NCBI GenBank assembly: GCA_016806645.1
Contig: JACSYO010001629.1
Coordinates: 897,001-961,000, forward strand
Source of the DNA: Ophiodon elongatus
Taxonomy: Eukaryota; Chordata; Actinopteri; Perciformes; Hexagrammidae
Direction: 5' to 3'
DNA: 64,000 nt
Under the pieces are notes generated by a model. It ran no database searches. It had not been told where the DNA came from and worked only from the letters and a program-made list of their open reading frames with translations. Both the position numbers and the translations under genes were made by a program. Below are positions 26,310 through 39,800 of the stretch, one piece after another (positions within the stretch are counted from its first letter, which is position 1; the number at the start of each line of letters is the position of its first letter).

Positions 26310-26610
26310 GACCAGACCAGCATTAAGAAATGTCACCATAATGTAATTCCTTCCATTTCGCCAATTATAAACGATTATAATATCCACATAGGTTTTGTCC
26401 AATTTACCCATCATCATCCTGATCATCTCAGGCTATAATGCCCATTCACTGGCTGAGTCACACAAAGACCAGGAACAATACAGGAGTCTGAACTATTATA
26501 TGTATATGAAGATGTAGCTGGTGTAAATAGCCGGCAGTGAATGCAGTGATTTATAGTTTTGCCGCCTTGTTGCATTTATAGTAATTATCTTGTGTCGTTA
26601 TATGAATTCA
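26310..26610. other. Candidate conserved non-coding element
   Basis: Unique A/T-rich text such as cgccaattataaacgattat, gtgatttatagttttgccgc and gcatttatagtaattatctt shows clustered Hox/Cdx-like TTATAG/TTAT words. No coding potential. Confidence 0.35.
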
Positions 26611-27303
26611 TTGGCAACACAGGCTGCCGTAGCCTTATAAGAGAAGGTGATGAGGGGAGAAAAGGCGGCTGGCGAGGACAGATGATAATAGACAAATGTG
26701 TGCATTCAAATCAGTATTTTCACTAATGTTACAATGAAGTGCCTTTTAAGGCCTTTTACTGACCTCTGCTCCAACAATATGTTAGAGCGCCCTCTGCTGG
26801 TCTTTCATAGGAGGGTGCTCTTCTTCACAGAGCTGCACATTTCAGCCACTACAAGTGAAGAGTATCAAGCAAGGGAGCAGAAATTATATATTGCAGTCAG
26901 AGGAGTGCTTAAGCCAGTAGATCTGCAATGTTTCTTCAAGGAGGAGTGGCAAATTAATGTAAATCATACAAATAATAAAACAAATAATGGGCCCTGAGAG
27001 GAAATGAAATCATGCTTTTCTGAACTGCTATGCGGTGACACAAGAATCCAAGCAGGACATGCTGAGAGTGCGTTGGTGGCTGTGCAGATGGGAAAGGGTT
27101 TTTTCGGGCTCAAAGCCAGACAGGCGACAGGGAGGATGGGTAGACAGGCGACATTCCCTCAGGGGCCGTACTGATTGGCACTGATCACAAGGTCTCCGCA
27201 AGGTGCCATTTCATGTGAGACAGTAAACAAGGTCAAAACCATGTCGGGTTACAGCTGCTAATCACCCGGCCTGTCTGTGACCAGCAAGGTGCCACAGAGG
27301 GCT

Positions 27304-27374
27304 GAGAGAGAGAGAGAGAGAGAGAGAGGGTGGGGGGGAGGTAAGGTAATGATATAGAGAGGGGGGGGGGGGGG
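27304..27374. repeat. (GA)n tract followed by poly(G)14
   Basis: (GA)12 at 27304-27327, then ggtggggggg, then a run of 14 G at 27361-27374. Confidence 0.9.
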
Positions 27375-28613
27375 TTCCTGAAGTCAGCTTTGGAATAGTT
27401 AAGCTTAAAGTAAAGGAGAAATGGTTAAGTTAAGTTAGCTCGTTGTAAAGAATAAAACCAAGCTAAAAGTATTTGATAAACAGTGAAATAGCTAAAGGTA
27501 ACAGATGGAAACAGTTGATGATAGATAGATATTGTTAAATTAGCATTTAGATGCCTAAAAGTAATGGATAAATGGTTGAAATAGTTAAACCAAGCCCAAA
27601 GTAATGGGATTCGGTTGGAATGCCACGTTGACCAAAGATATGTTTAAAGAGCATCATGATATATAAGCGGTTTATGTGTTTTGATGTACCATGTATGGTC
27701 GTAGGCAGCTGACCACTGGATGGTGTTGACATTGAGACATATCGATCCCCATGTCGGAGTGGTGGTCGCCCGGGGCTGAATTAAAAGGGAGGGTGAGGCA
27801 AGGAGGGAAAACTAATGTTTGTCTCTCCAAAACCTGCCCGGGGCCAGACGCTCAACGCTGAATGCTGACTGGTCCGGTTGCTTCTCTATTGATTTCAGAC
27901 TGGGTTGGGCAGCAGGCCAGCCAAGGCCTCTGGTACTGACTGTCTGGCCAGTGATTGATTCATTAATGTAAAATCAACTCCCACTTTAAATCAGACAGTG
28001 GACAGACACAAAATACACCGATGGACCATAAACCAGTTTGATTCCCCTGCTGCTTTTTTATTGTGTCTTGCATGTACACGCATGCATCTCTGTTTAGGGG
28101 GTTACACGTGCCACAATTAATGCAGGTTTCCTTAATAGTTGTATGAAATTATGTATTATGTCACTTACAGATTAAGTCTCAATAGGGTTATTTAGTTTCC
28201 TGTCAAAATCGATCTAAAAAAAACATACGTTTGCACATAGAGTTGATAATGGGGCCATATGCAATATGCAATGACAGACATTGGCCTCTAGAGGGAGACA
28301 TAGCACCGTAAGACGCGTTTCAGAGGCACCTTGGAGCATTTTCAAGTTGGTTACTCTCAGTAAAGCGTTGGAGAGATGATGTATGGCGGTTATAAGGCTA
28401 AAGACTAAATCTGTCTTGTCTGATGATAAAGCTCCAGAAGGATACCAAAGTGTGGGTTGCAAGAAAATAACGTTTGTTCACAGCATTTCTCCATTTACTT
28501 AAAAAAAATTCTGATATCTTGATCAGAAGTCCCTTTTATATCCAAGTCTAACTCTCAACGCACCCGTCTTTCTCCAGTACAAATGTATCAGTCAGACATA
28601 AATCAAAACCATT

Positions 28614-29027
28614 TTTATTTGACAAAGAGTTTTTGGATTAGAGTTGACAAAGTCATAAAGTCATAAACTAAAAGTAACCTGTGAAGGACTTCCCTCGAAT
28701 ATATTATCCTAAAATGTAATGTGATAACAACCATTAGTGCAATATTTCATGAGTTCTGCAAACTGATTTCTGTTTCTCATTTTATCAGCGCCCTTCCCTC
28801 TCAGTGATTCATACATTTGCTATTTTCTTAAACTGTAGTTCCAAACTACCGTACTTTTAACTTCTGCAGTGGGAGACAGTAAATACATGAAGCCCAATAC
28901 CTCTCACAAATAAATGAGAAAATTCTACACACAGCCCCTTTAATATCCCAATGTCATATCTTGTGATCATATTGCATGTGAGTTAGCGAACCCCAGCAGG
29001 GCTCGTTTGGTCTCTCCGTTTAGTGCA
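28614..29027 (-). other. me3: Probable 3' UTR of the malic enzyme gene, with AATAAA signal
   Basis: After the TAA stop, the first canonical AATAAA on the minus strand is at 28614-28619 (plus-strand tttatt), about 410 nt downstream. A 3' UTR of this size is ordinary for a fish housekeeping enzyme. The choice of this signal is an inference; a later poly(A) site is equally possible without transcript data. Confidence 0.35.
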
Positions 29028-29195
29028 TTAAAGTTTGCATGTCTGCACAGTCATGCTGTCCTCTGGCCAGCGGTACGAGTCCACAGCAAACTCGGCATAG
29101 TCAGTGCTGTAGGTGAGGGAGTGCACATAGGCTTCTTTGTCGGAGGGCTCCGGGCGAAGTGTCGCCATCTTGTGCTCATAGGCGTACTCCATGAT
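29028..29195 (-). CDS. me3: Malic enzyme terminal coding exon, protein ends -VQTCKL
   Basis: This 168-nt exon encodes 55 residues and a TAA stop (plus-strand tta at 29028-29030). It begins IMEYAYEHKMATLRPEPSDK and ends DSYRWPEDSMTVQTCKL. EYAYEH, DSYxWPExxM and VQT support ME3 over ME1 (whose tail is of the DCYSWPEEV type) and ME2. The acceptor is gcgcattacag. The final tripeptide Cys-Lys-Leu matches the loose PTS1 consensus; from memory, mammalian ME3 ends shortly after VQT, so the last two residues look like an extension. Confidence 0.96.
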   Translation of the reverse strand: MMEYAYEHKMATLRPEPSDKEAYVHSLTYSTDYAEFAVDSYRWPEDSMTVQTCKL

Positions 29196-32100
29196 CTGTA
29201 ATGCGCAGGGTTTAAGAATGTTTTCTTTAAAGTTTCACAAGCCCTCATAAAACTAGACTCAAAGAGACACGATAACGAAGGTAAAAGTGTGCTGGAACGA
29301 TCCGGAACGGAACTCCGGGACCATCAATTAATCTGAGTTTCAAACATAATGATGTCAAGAGTTTCATTTTTAGTGTGCTGCAGCCTGGCGCTCCTTCCAA
29401 CCGCACGGGGCTGAGGCCCACCTGAGCATACCTGTTCATGCAGATTTAGAATATATATTTTGTCTGTATCCACAAAGACAACAAACAAACTGAGCTCACA
29501 GTAGGTGAGGGCGTAGGTTTTGTTTCAACATTGGGGAAAAGCGTATTCACCAGGGGTCTGGGGGTCTGCGGTTCCTTCCCCAGGATAATAATCCAACACT
29601 TCATTTCCCCCATTGGTTGCATTTACAAGCAACACAGTTTTCATTATTTATCAATGCATGTTCATCATATTTGACGTTTATCATACAACAATGCATTTCC
29701 AACAAAGGCTCAGTTGGACAGGCATTGCCGTGCTGCATGCACCGAAACACAGATGAACGATGAATCTACAACGATGCACTATAAAACCCTATTGAGGTAC
29801 ATCTGCTCTCCATTGTGTGCGCACTGAGTTCTGACCTTGACAGCCAGTTTGAGAGAGACGTCCCTGATGGAGCTGAGCGGAGGATACAGCCTTCCCTCTG
29901 CCAGGTCCTTCTCCGTCACCAGGTGAGCAAGAGCCTGTTAGAAGGTAAAACACGCAGCTCCTGTTACTGGAGAAGGAAATCATCAAAACATACCGACGAA
30001 ACGTTGAGAAATACTACATTAGGCATAAGTGCTCCAGTAAATTGAATCTGTTTCCTTCATAAACCCAAGTTAAATCACACATGAGGTATTAGTTTTATGG
30101 ATGGACTCATGTACACGTCAGAATGTGTGAAGAGAGCCGAACACATAGCTGCACTCGGTGACCGCATCCGATCTTTACAAAAAGAAAAGACCTTTGACCT
30201 CAGCACTGCCCGAGGCTTCAGTGACAGACAGCGATTCGGAGCAGGAGGTCAAATTAGACTATTAGGTCATGTTTAGCAATATAATTAGTATAAAGTGTTG
30301 GTGGCATTACTTCAAGCTCTTCTTTGTGTCTGCAATTTTTGTTAAAGTACAACCATTTCAAAGTTACAGTACGATATTGCTACATTTTCCAACACCAAAC
30401 CGTATATAAAGTGGGGATGATTGGGAATGACCCTTGAAGCCACCTACACATTTATGCATCAGTAGTAATAATCCAGTGATACAATAAAAAAGTATAAAAC
30501 TCACAAGGGGCATTTGTTCTGCATTGAGTACTTGCCTGCCTACAAGCCTGTCCATACTCTTGCTTCTACAATAAATAATTGAAATCATCCTGCTGCGTAC
30601 CCTGAACATTTACATAAGTTGCATATTAATGCGGGACTTTGACCTGTAATGTTATTTTACAGTCTGGTAGAGCCACTCTTACTCTTAGAATAAATCAAAC
30701 CTGAAAACTTCCCGCTATGACCGCTAATAATGTACCATGAAAGGCTCCAGGCATTCATTACATTTTCACGACTTGATTTTTGGGGACAACGTGAGTTATG
30801 TATTATACGAACTACAAATTCATGCATTAAGTGAACAATAATGTAAAAGATTTGAAAAAAGGGTGTGTATACACTGTACATGTAGGTGCGCTACCTCTGC
30901 TGCAGTGAGGAAGACTTCCTCAGTGATATGTCGGATGGCGCAAGCGGTGACAGCCAGGCCCACACCGGGGAAGATGTAGGCGTTGTTTCCCTGACCAGGG
31001 AAGAACGTCCTCCCGTCAGACAGGGTCACCGGGTCAAATGGACTGCCACTGGCAAAGATGCCCCGCCCCTGTGACACAATATTCTTATTGTTACCTCCGC
31101 CATGAAGCTTAATGTTTTCATTCCAGTTTGTTTGTCTGTTTGTCAAGAGAATTAAGGTTCAAAACTACTGGCCCAATTTTCATGAAACTTGTTGTGAGGG
31201 TGTTGACCTGACAGATGCTTTTGTTGCACGGAACCATTAGAGAAGCCCTCACTGGAAGTGCCCTTCTGGTTACTATTATTACCAACTTTATTCACCCATT
31301 CATTAGAGATGACCAAGGAAATCAGTCAATATTATTGTGATGAATAAGGGTCCTCAGTACCTCTGTGAGTGTGTAACACAGCTCAGCGGTGCATTCTGCT
31401 TTGCTGGTCGGGTTGCTGAGGGCAAAGATGATTGGGCGTTCATTGAAGGAAGCCATGTCTGTGATGATCTGCTGGGTGAAGGCCCCGGCAATGGCCGCCA
31501 CACCTGAGACAGAAAGCCGCCAATGTGCGATATAATGTATCATTTTCAGTCTTCCAACTTTAAACACATCTTCATTCTCCATATGACCCTAAATTATCAC
31601 TCAAGTCTACAATGTTAGGCTACTATCAGTCCTTTCTTTCAGTGACCCCTTGCATTCAATCCATCAGCGTCATCTATCTGATACCATGCAGTCTGACAAT
31701 CTGTTCAATACGTGGCGTCAAAATGGCTGTTAGTGCTTGCTGTTTTACCAATGATAGCAGTAGGTTTCAGTTCCCGAACCACATCCTCCAGTTTCTTCAT
31801 CTGTGGGTGCTTATGAGCAAACCTCTCCTTCTCGTGAGTCAGCTGGTCTCGACCCTGAGGATTTGGAGAAGAGGAGGATATTAAAGACAAGAAACCATCT
31901 GTGGAAAAACAGTACCCAAAAACAGATTGATACTTTGAGTCATTGGCATTACTCCCTAACCCTTTATTGCTGAAGGAATGATGGATTTCTGGTAAGAGAG
32001 AGAAAAGCGGAGGTGAAGAAATGGGAGGTGGGAGGTGGGATGGAGGAGGGAAGAGAGAGCGCTGCTGGTGGAGTGGAAGAAGCAGTGAGAAAGCTGGGAG

Positions 32101-33957
32101 TGATGACAGTGAAGAGGAGGAGGGATGAGGGATGAATCACATGGATATGGTGGACAAAACAGATGTGTAACAGATGTTGATGTTTTGCAGTGATTCCAAG
32201 GACAAACCTGTCATGTAAATTAACAAACCATGGGAAATGTTTATTCTTGATTGTGGAAGAAACTCTGATGTCAAACTGCTTTGGAAAATCCACCTTCAGA
32301 GGTTTTTAACCCGTGATTACATCAATTTGTGATGCTGTGTCATTTTTTTCAGGATCTATTTTTCTAACTTCCTACTTGGACCGTTCATTCTGGTCATATT
32401 TCATTGGGTTATTGCGTTAACGCCATGTACATGTGCAGCATTTGATCGAGACACCTTGACAATGAGACCCTTGGAATCGAACATCCAGATCTTTTTCAAA
32501 CACTCCTCCTTTGCGAGTCCCTCCTTCTCCATGGCCATGGCAATCAGCTCAGCAATCCCCATCGCTGCCTGGGAGCAAGACAAAAGGGGAGGGAGAGAGG
32601 AGTTGCATCATGACATCTCCATGCCAGCAATAGTCTGAAAGGCCCATTTTCCTGCAATCCGTTATCCCGAACACAAACACCTATTTGCTCATTAATCCCC
32701 CTCTGTTTAATCTTTATGTATCTACAGAAAAAAAACCAAGCAAAAGCAACAAAATGACTGTTAAAGACACTAGGGACTATCGCTGAGTTTGTTGTGTCAG
32801 AGCAACCGTGCTGTTTGTAATGTGTAGTGCACCTACACATGGTGGTCTCATGGGAAGGTGAGTCATAAATGCGCATTTTTCAAGCTGAAAAGCATTTCAA
32901 CAACGGTAACGCCAGGCAACACAACTACTTCAAGAAAAACTGGTTTGGCCTAAGATAAGTACACAAACTAAATACTCCAAGTCAAGTCGACAAGACTTTT
33001 GTTTTCACACTGGACACGAACGCCGGCCTCCTGGGTTTGTTATTTTCAGATTTAGAGGCTGATATTTAAATGAAAATATGGACTATATCATGATTTATTG
33101 GAAGAAACCATATGTGTAAAATCAGACATTCAGCACCCCCATATAGCCCGAATGGAATGATCCTTTGTTTCATAACCACATAACCACATTTACCTGTGAG
33201 ACTAGCAATCGAATTGGGCTCCTAAGATTGAATCGTCGAATAGTCGACTATTCGGGGTCACTCCTACTACAGGTAGTTTGCTTTAATGAGCAAACTGTTG
33301 ATACAAATTTCTGTCGTGTAACTGACATGACTGAGACAGATCGCTGACTTCACCACACTTTCATTACATCTTGGCATGTCAACTTTTCAATGGTTTTACC
33401 TAAAAAATAAAATGAAATTCAAAATGCTGTACTTCACTTGGAGACCTATTTACAGTCTGTCTCGCTTCCAGTGTGCTGCACATACCTCTCCTGCACCTTG
33501 GAACACAATGGTATGGTCGCACATTTTGCTCTTGGTGATGCGGAGAGCGGCCAGGAGTCCGGCTACTGCCACTGCAGCCGTACCTACGGAATATTAGAGT
33601 GCAACATCAACACTTTTTAGTTTAATATACCCCGACTTCTTCACAGGATGTGTGACATTCATGTTACTGCTGTACCATCAAGAATGATAGAGGAAGCAAA
33701 ATAGTTTAAATGCGGAATAAAATGTTTTCTTGCATGACAAATATAAACAAACAAATCATTTGCTGTAATTTATTACATTTATATTAACCTAATAAGAATA
33801 TGGGGAAATGATTCATTCATAACAACTGTGGAGTTAGGCAAGACTAAGAAATGCTCTACAAATTGTAGAATCATTACTGCACGAGCACATGAGTGATTCA
33901 CAACCACATCCCACATCTTGGAACCAACAAATATTATTCATATTTTACTCACATTAG

Positions 33958-33996
<39 letters not shown>

Positions 33997-36775
33997 ATGC
34001 GTGCGTGTGTTTGTCTTTGAGTTACCTTGGATGTCATCGTTGAATGTGCAGTACTTGTTGCGGTACTTGCTCAGCAGCCGGAAAGCATTAACATTTGCAA
34101 AGTCCTCAAATTGAATCAAACAGTCCAGTCCATACCTGAAGAGAAAGAGAAATAAAGGAGATTACCTTTATTGGTCAATGGTCATTTAGCTTTTGCACAC
34201 ACTCAAACACACCAACACATAAAGAGAGAGCAGTCTCCACTTTCAGACTTTGTTTCAGTCCTGAGGGGGGCGCTCTCCCACCACACTACACCCCACAGGG
34301 GCAGAAACGAAGAAGGGTGATGTTGGCTTTTCAGTGCACAAAGTTATAACAATGGATTTAATTCAGTTTTCTGACTACGCACAGTTATATAAAAATATTT
34401 CAATGAATAGAGAGGAATAATCTTGTGTTAGAAGTCATGTCTAAAGTGAAAATTAAAGCCACGGAACTTTGTACACTGTTTTGTTTCGTTGACGTTTCGA
34501 CAAGCTGACACCTGTTTTCCCCGACTTCACAATGAGAGGAGGTCAAACCTCCACAAAGGGGTAGAATCACAAACACACCCAGTTTGAGGGAAAAGAAGAC
34601 AGAGCCCACCCAGTCTCCCTGCAAAGCAGCCGTGTTCAATTTTACAAGATGCTGCTCAGACATACAGTCAATACAGGAGCGCAGAAGCGCCTACAAAAAA
34701 ACATCATAAAACAAAAATAAGCCTCAAGGCCGGCGTTATGAGTCTGTAAATTTGATTTAGCAGTGGCGAAGAGGAATCCCGAGTTCCCATGCCTTTCAAC
34801 AGATGGAGCTTTTGTTCAGGGAGTTTTACTGGATGTTTTGTAGAGCGACTGCTGTTGCTGCTCCCCAAGATGAAAGCAAAGGCGACCCGGTGAAGGTGTG
34901 CAGGATCACGTTATGTGTGAGAAGCTCATGGAAGATAGATACTGTACTCCATTACTATATTTAATACTGTATATTAATAAAGATTTTCTGACATTGGCTA
35001 TAACTGTAAAAAAAACAAAAACATGTCTTAATCATTTTATAATATCCAGTATGAACTAAACTTTTGCCGCCTGAAATGATAACTGTCGATAACAGATTTG
35101 ATCAGCGCGAGCTACCTAGCTAACTAAGCTAACGTTAGCTTTCTTAGATGAGATGGCTTTTAGGAGGAGGATTGATCAGTGTGTAGGCAAGAGTAACAGT
35201 ATCTCGGACAGCGAGTTTTGCTGGAGTGTTAACTTCCTCCAATCCAAAAGAGACCCAATATAATAACCGGAAACTACTCGATGCTCTTTGCAAATAATGC
35301 TAAGCTACTTCAGTAAGCTAGTTAGCCGGACATGTTAATGTTTGCAGTTCACATCAGAGCAGATGATAATATATATTCATAAAGGCTAAAAGCTCTTGCA
35401 ATACTATAAATTGCTCTTAATACAGCTTTCCTTTCGACACACAAAAGCGTGACAGAACTGCCTCGTTACGGTTGCTAAGCTGTCATTGGACAATCCCTGT
35501 TTGGGAAGGGGTTTCACAAATGCATTAAATGTAGGATAAAAAAAAAAAAAAAGACTAATTGATAGACAGAACAACTGAGAACTGTTTGCAATACAGAGCA
35601 GGAGATAGTCGGGATAACTAATGCTGTTTGAGTGACTGTCTGAAAGTATAGCTTAAGAGTACGCCTATAACTTTTATTAAGTCTATTTCCCAGCTAGAGA
35701 CAATGGGAGGAAAGGGTGAGGTTGTCTGAAACCTGTATTAAAAACACCAGAAGTCACGTCTCAGTGAGTGGCGGAGGAAATTGGTGAAGGGCCAAGCAAA
35801 CGGGCCAAGCCGAGCCCGGATCCCTGAAATCCTTCCATGTCAAATTTGTTTTTCACAGTTCAGATACTGTTTTACTCTCTTTTCTCCATTTTGCATTTTA
35901 CCTTTCTTTCTTTTCATGAAACCCTACCTCATAAGGAAAAGGAAATTATTGTTAGATTCACCAAAGCTGTTTCCCACTTGTTACAGTGGCTGCTAAACTG
36001 CTTAAACTTTCAGCAGGAGGAGGATGAAGCTGAGCGGAAGCGGGGCAAGAAAGAAATGCAGGATGACAAGCGACCTGAGTTCAACTGCAATAAAAGTTAA
36101 TGTCCCGATGAGAGAGCGCCATCGCTGGGTCACTGTTTATCCTCCCCGCTGCGAGACACCAAATTCTGATACCGAGACTGACAGCCTGGCTGACTTACTG
36201 CCAACACGGCAGTAGTGACGAGGAGAGAAATGTGTTTTCTATCAAGCAGAGAGCAGCACTAAAGAACGGAGAGCCAGTGAGAAGAGGAGGAATAATGAGG
36301 CCAAGAAGGGAGCTGTAAACTTTTCATTGTGTTGGGGCTTTTGGAGACAGAGACAGGCGCCCTCTGGTATGGTTTGGTGCAACTTGCCGCTGGTGAGGTC
36401 ACACCAGTTCACGCAGAACCAACCTGCCTAAGCAGAAAGCCCAAAGAGATGGCTGTGGGAGTGTAGATCTCTGCAGAAGTGGGTACTCATCCTGCAACTA
36501 TTCTCAGTAAAAGACTAAGCGGATTAGACTTGAAAAACAATGTAAGACATTGAATTCTATGTTCTAATTTGAAATGTCAGCCCAGAAAGATCAGAGAGTC
36601 CTGACAAAGACCTGAGAACAACTGAGCTGTGAACACATGCATATTTATGGGCATCCGCTGACCATAAACTACAGAGTGACTATCTGTGGTTGTGGTACTG
36701 CGGAAATAAAGGAACATCTTTCCGATGCAGAAAGCTCTTTGGTCCTTGGCCTGAGCCATAAAGATAGGGGGAATG

Positions 36776-36813
<38 letters not shown>

Positions 36814-39800
36814 TTTGCCGAGAACCAAACTCCTCTTTGGCCATTTGTGTTCATCGTCCCTATTGTGCCTGAAAGTCTGTTGTCTGTCCTTGACGACCCT
36901 CCGAATGGAACGCCAAAAACTGACAATGCACCTCTCTGCCATCTGAATAATGGGATTATTGTTGCTGGGTAACAAGACAGGAAAACTGAAAATAAATGTG
37001 GCAAATGTGCCCAAAGTGCCATGAAAGTTATGGTATAATTAATTACACTGCACAATTACAATTCTTACATGAACATTACTTCAGGGAATTACATTGTAAC
37101 ATATTTTAGATATTAATTACTTATTATTATGGTGTGCATGATTATGTTTAGCTTGGCAACTAAACATTGCTCCCCTGGGAAGAGAGATGTGCTGTTACAG
37201 CCATAAAATACATATGTGTGTATGTTTTTAAAATTATGTTAAAATACTGGGAAACAGTAATCTAGTTTTGGGGTCCAATGGATCTATCTGATGTTCAGAA
37301 TTACGTAAGGGAAGAACCTTTTAAATCCTGTCATATCATCAGTCATACATAATAAGTGATCTCAATTCATACTTTCACTCATAAACAAACTACAGTGAAT
37401 GTTATTAGCCATGGTCAGTATTAAGAGCTATTTATCACTCACAAATGAGTATTTAGAGTGGGAATTATTTCTGGGTCGCTCCTAAAAGCAATTTTGTTAA
37501 CCCATAGGCTTTTATATGGTTTATTTTATGATTAATTTCATTGTTACTGTTGATGTTATTTTTTGTATTTAAATGTATAAAATAGCATTACATTTGGTGA
37601 TGAGCGACTTTGAACTCAAAACAAAGTTCAGGACTTGTCCGCTGCCAAAGCCGTGACTTTGTTCCACCCCTCATGGGTGTTATGAGAAAAAAAAATAAAG
37701 AGACGGTGTAGCCCTGCTGTTGAGATTTGGCAGTGAGATCACTTTCCATCTCTTTGCCTGGTGCTTTGTCAACAGCAGTGTCTGTTCGGTGACTTCTGAG
37801 ACCAAAAATGGCCTGCTGGGAAAGCACTCACATCCGCCTCTAGGATGAGAAAACAGGCAAGAAGAACTCTGCCTCCACCTGCGACACTAAACCACGATCA
37901 CCGGCTTCCCCTCCCAGCTATAGGTTTCTTCATGACAACCTATTGGTGATAATCAATAGTAACAGTGGATCACATGACTACCTGCGTGTGAAACGGTTAT
38001 TCTTAGTGACAAACACACAGAGAATTATCACCTGACTCTGCAGCTCCCCTCAGCTTTACAGAGTATTTTAGCATCTTTCAGCCTATTGTTTTGGTTCCCT
38101 AGCTCGCAACATTATTGTTTGGTTCCCTCTTGCTGCTCTCGGGGTATTTTGTTTTTCATCTGCAGCAGGTAACTGTTTTCAACGAGCTCTAAAACCCCCG
38201 TAGACTGCCAGCACCAAACAGCTGACCGACAAAGAGAGTGACTATAGCTGGTGGACATAGTGGAGCATTTAGCAGCTAAAGAACCACATAGTTTTCTTTG
38301 TCAGAGGTGAGCAGCAAAACAGATATAAAAGTAGAGTAAATATTGGACTTTGGACATTCATCAGGCAGACACTAACACATAAATATGTAAAGGAGCAACT
38401 GTTTTACGTAGTTTGTTTTAGGTAGCCCAAAGTGGCCAACAAAGCAGTTATTGCAGGTCGACGCCCTGCAGTTAGAGCGTCTTGTGACATATTCTCCAGT
38501 GAAGCAGAATATGCCAGCGGCGTACAGTTACAAGAGTGGATTTAAAATGGTCCTGTACTTGTATAGTTTGATCGTACTGCTAAACAAGTGGGCGGGCTTA
38601 GATTGTAGCGTAATATGGAGCAACAGATTGATTGACGCATGGATGTCATTATATTACTGGTAGAAATTGAAAATAAGAGAATAAATAAAAAGCCTTTATC
38701 GTCACAAGCTCTTCAACACGTCTACTTAACTACTTTACCATCAGCTTCATTAGGATCTTGTGGGTGTGGCTCCATCAAATTTGATTGACAGTTGCCAGGT
38801 AACCAACCCCACACCTGTTATCTGATATTTTTATGGAAATATTGCCAAATCCTGATTGGTGCTCAGAAGTAAATGACATTGCCTTCTTCCAACTAAGCCC
38901 CGCCCACTTCAAACCAGTGAACTGAGCACATGTCAAAACCTCCCCTGGGAAATTGTTTCTTGCTTATTGCAAGAAGCCGAAAAATGTAGGGCCTTTGAAT
39001 TTACATTCACCATTTATTTGCATAAACTATATGAAGGCAGGTGTTTTGACTTATTTGATATTCCCACTGGAGACATCTGGAAAGAGAAAAACAAGCAGAC
39101 AAGCAGACAAGACACTGCAGACGAGACGATAAACCTTTCTTGCCGCTGTGCCGCTTAAGCTATCTGCGAAACGCTAGCAGAACCACACAGAGCTCCTTTG
39201 TGCTTGAAACTTTTATACTGCTGCAATTTATGATGTGTCATACGGGTCGCAGCATGAAAGAGAAATACCTGGACTCATTGTTTTCTGGAGGAGTACTTTC
39301 ACTGTGTCTTAATACCTACTGCCAAACCAGTCCAATGTATTGAGAATAACTGCTTGTGACATTAATATTATTGTTTGACAGCATGAAAAAGAGCAAGAGA
39401 CATGAGACGCGCTCTCATGTGGCGATTCACTCAGACTTTGGTGTTTCGTCTGGGCCGATCTGTAGGACAGGGGAGTAAACGAGTGACCCGGCTCCTACAG
39501 GACACACGATCCGGCTTCACCTGAGACTTGATGAAATCTGAATCCCCGGCTAATAGGAAGTAGGTGGATGTCGTATGTACTCATGGGCGGGGAGGGAGAA
39601 GTGATTCTTTTAGTTGGAGCGCTGCAAAAGAAGGTCACACACAAGGGTGCTCTGTCCAAACACAGCTGTCAAACTTGTGTGCATATATATGTACACACAC
39701 GCACACCCACACACAACCTACAGGGCTTCATGGCTGAACCTTAATAAATCCCCAGCCCCCTCACGCACTCCTGAGAGCCAGCATCTCTCAGCACACGTTA

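Larger units (their letters stand above)
14416..28600. other. Intergenic DNA downstream of the malic enzyme gene, no gene seen
   Basis: It contains several dispersed repeats, microsatellites, two candidate conserved blocks and the DR1 cluster. The longest open frame (24427-24885, 152 codons, plus strand) shows no recognisable domain. Exons of an unrecognised gene cannot be excluded. Confidence 0.6.
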
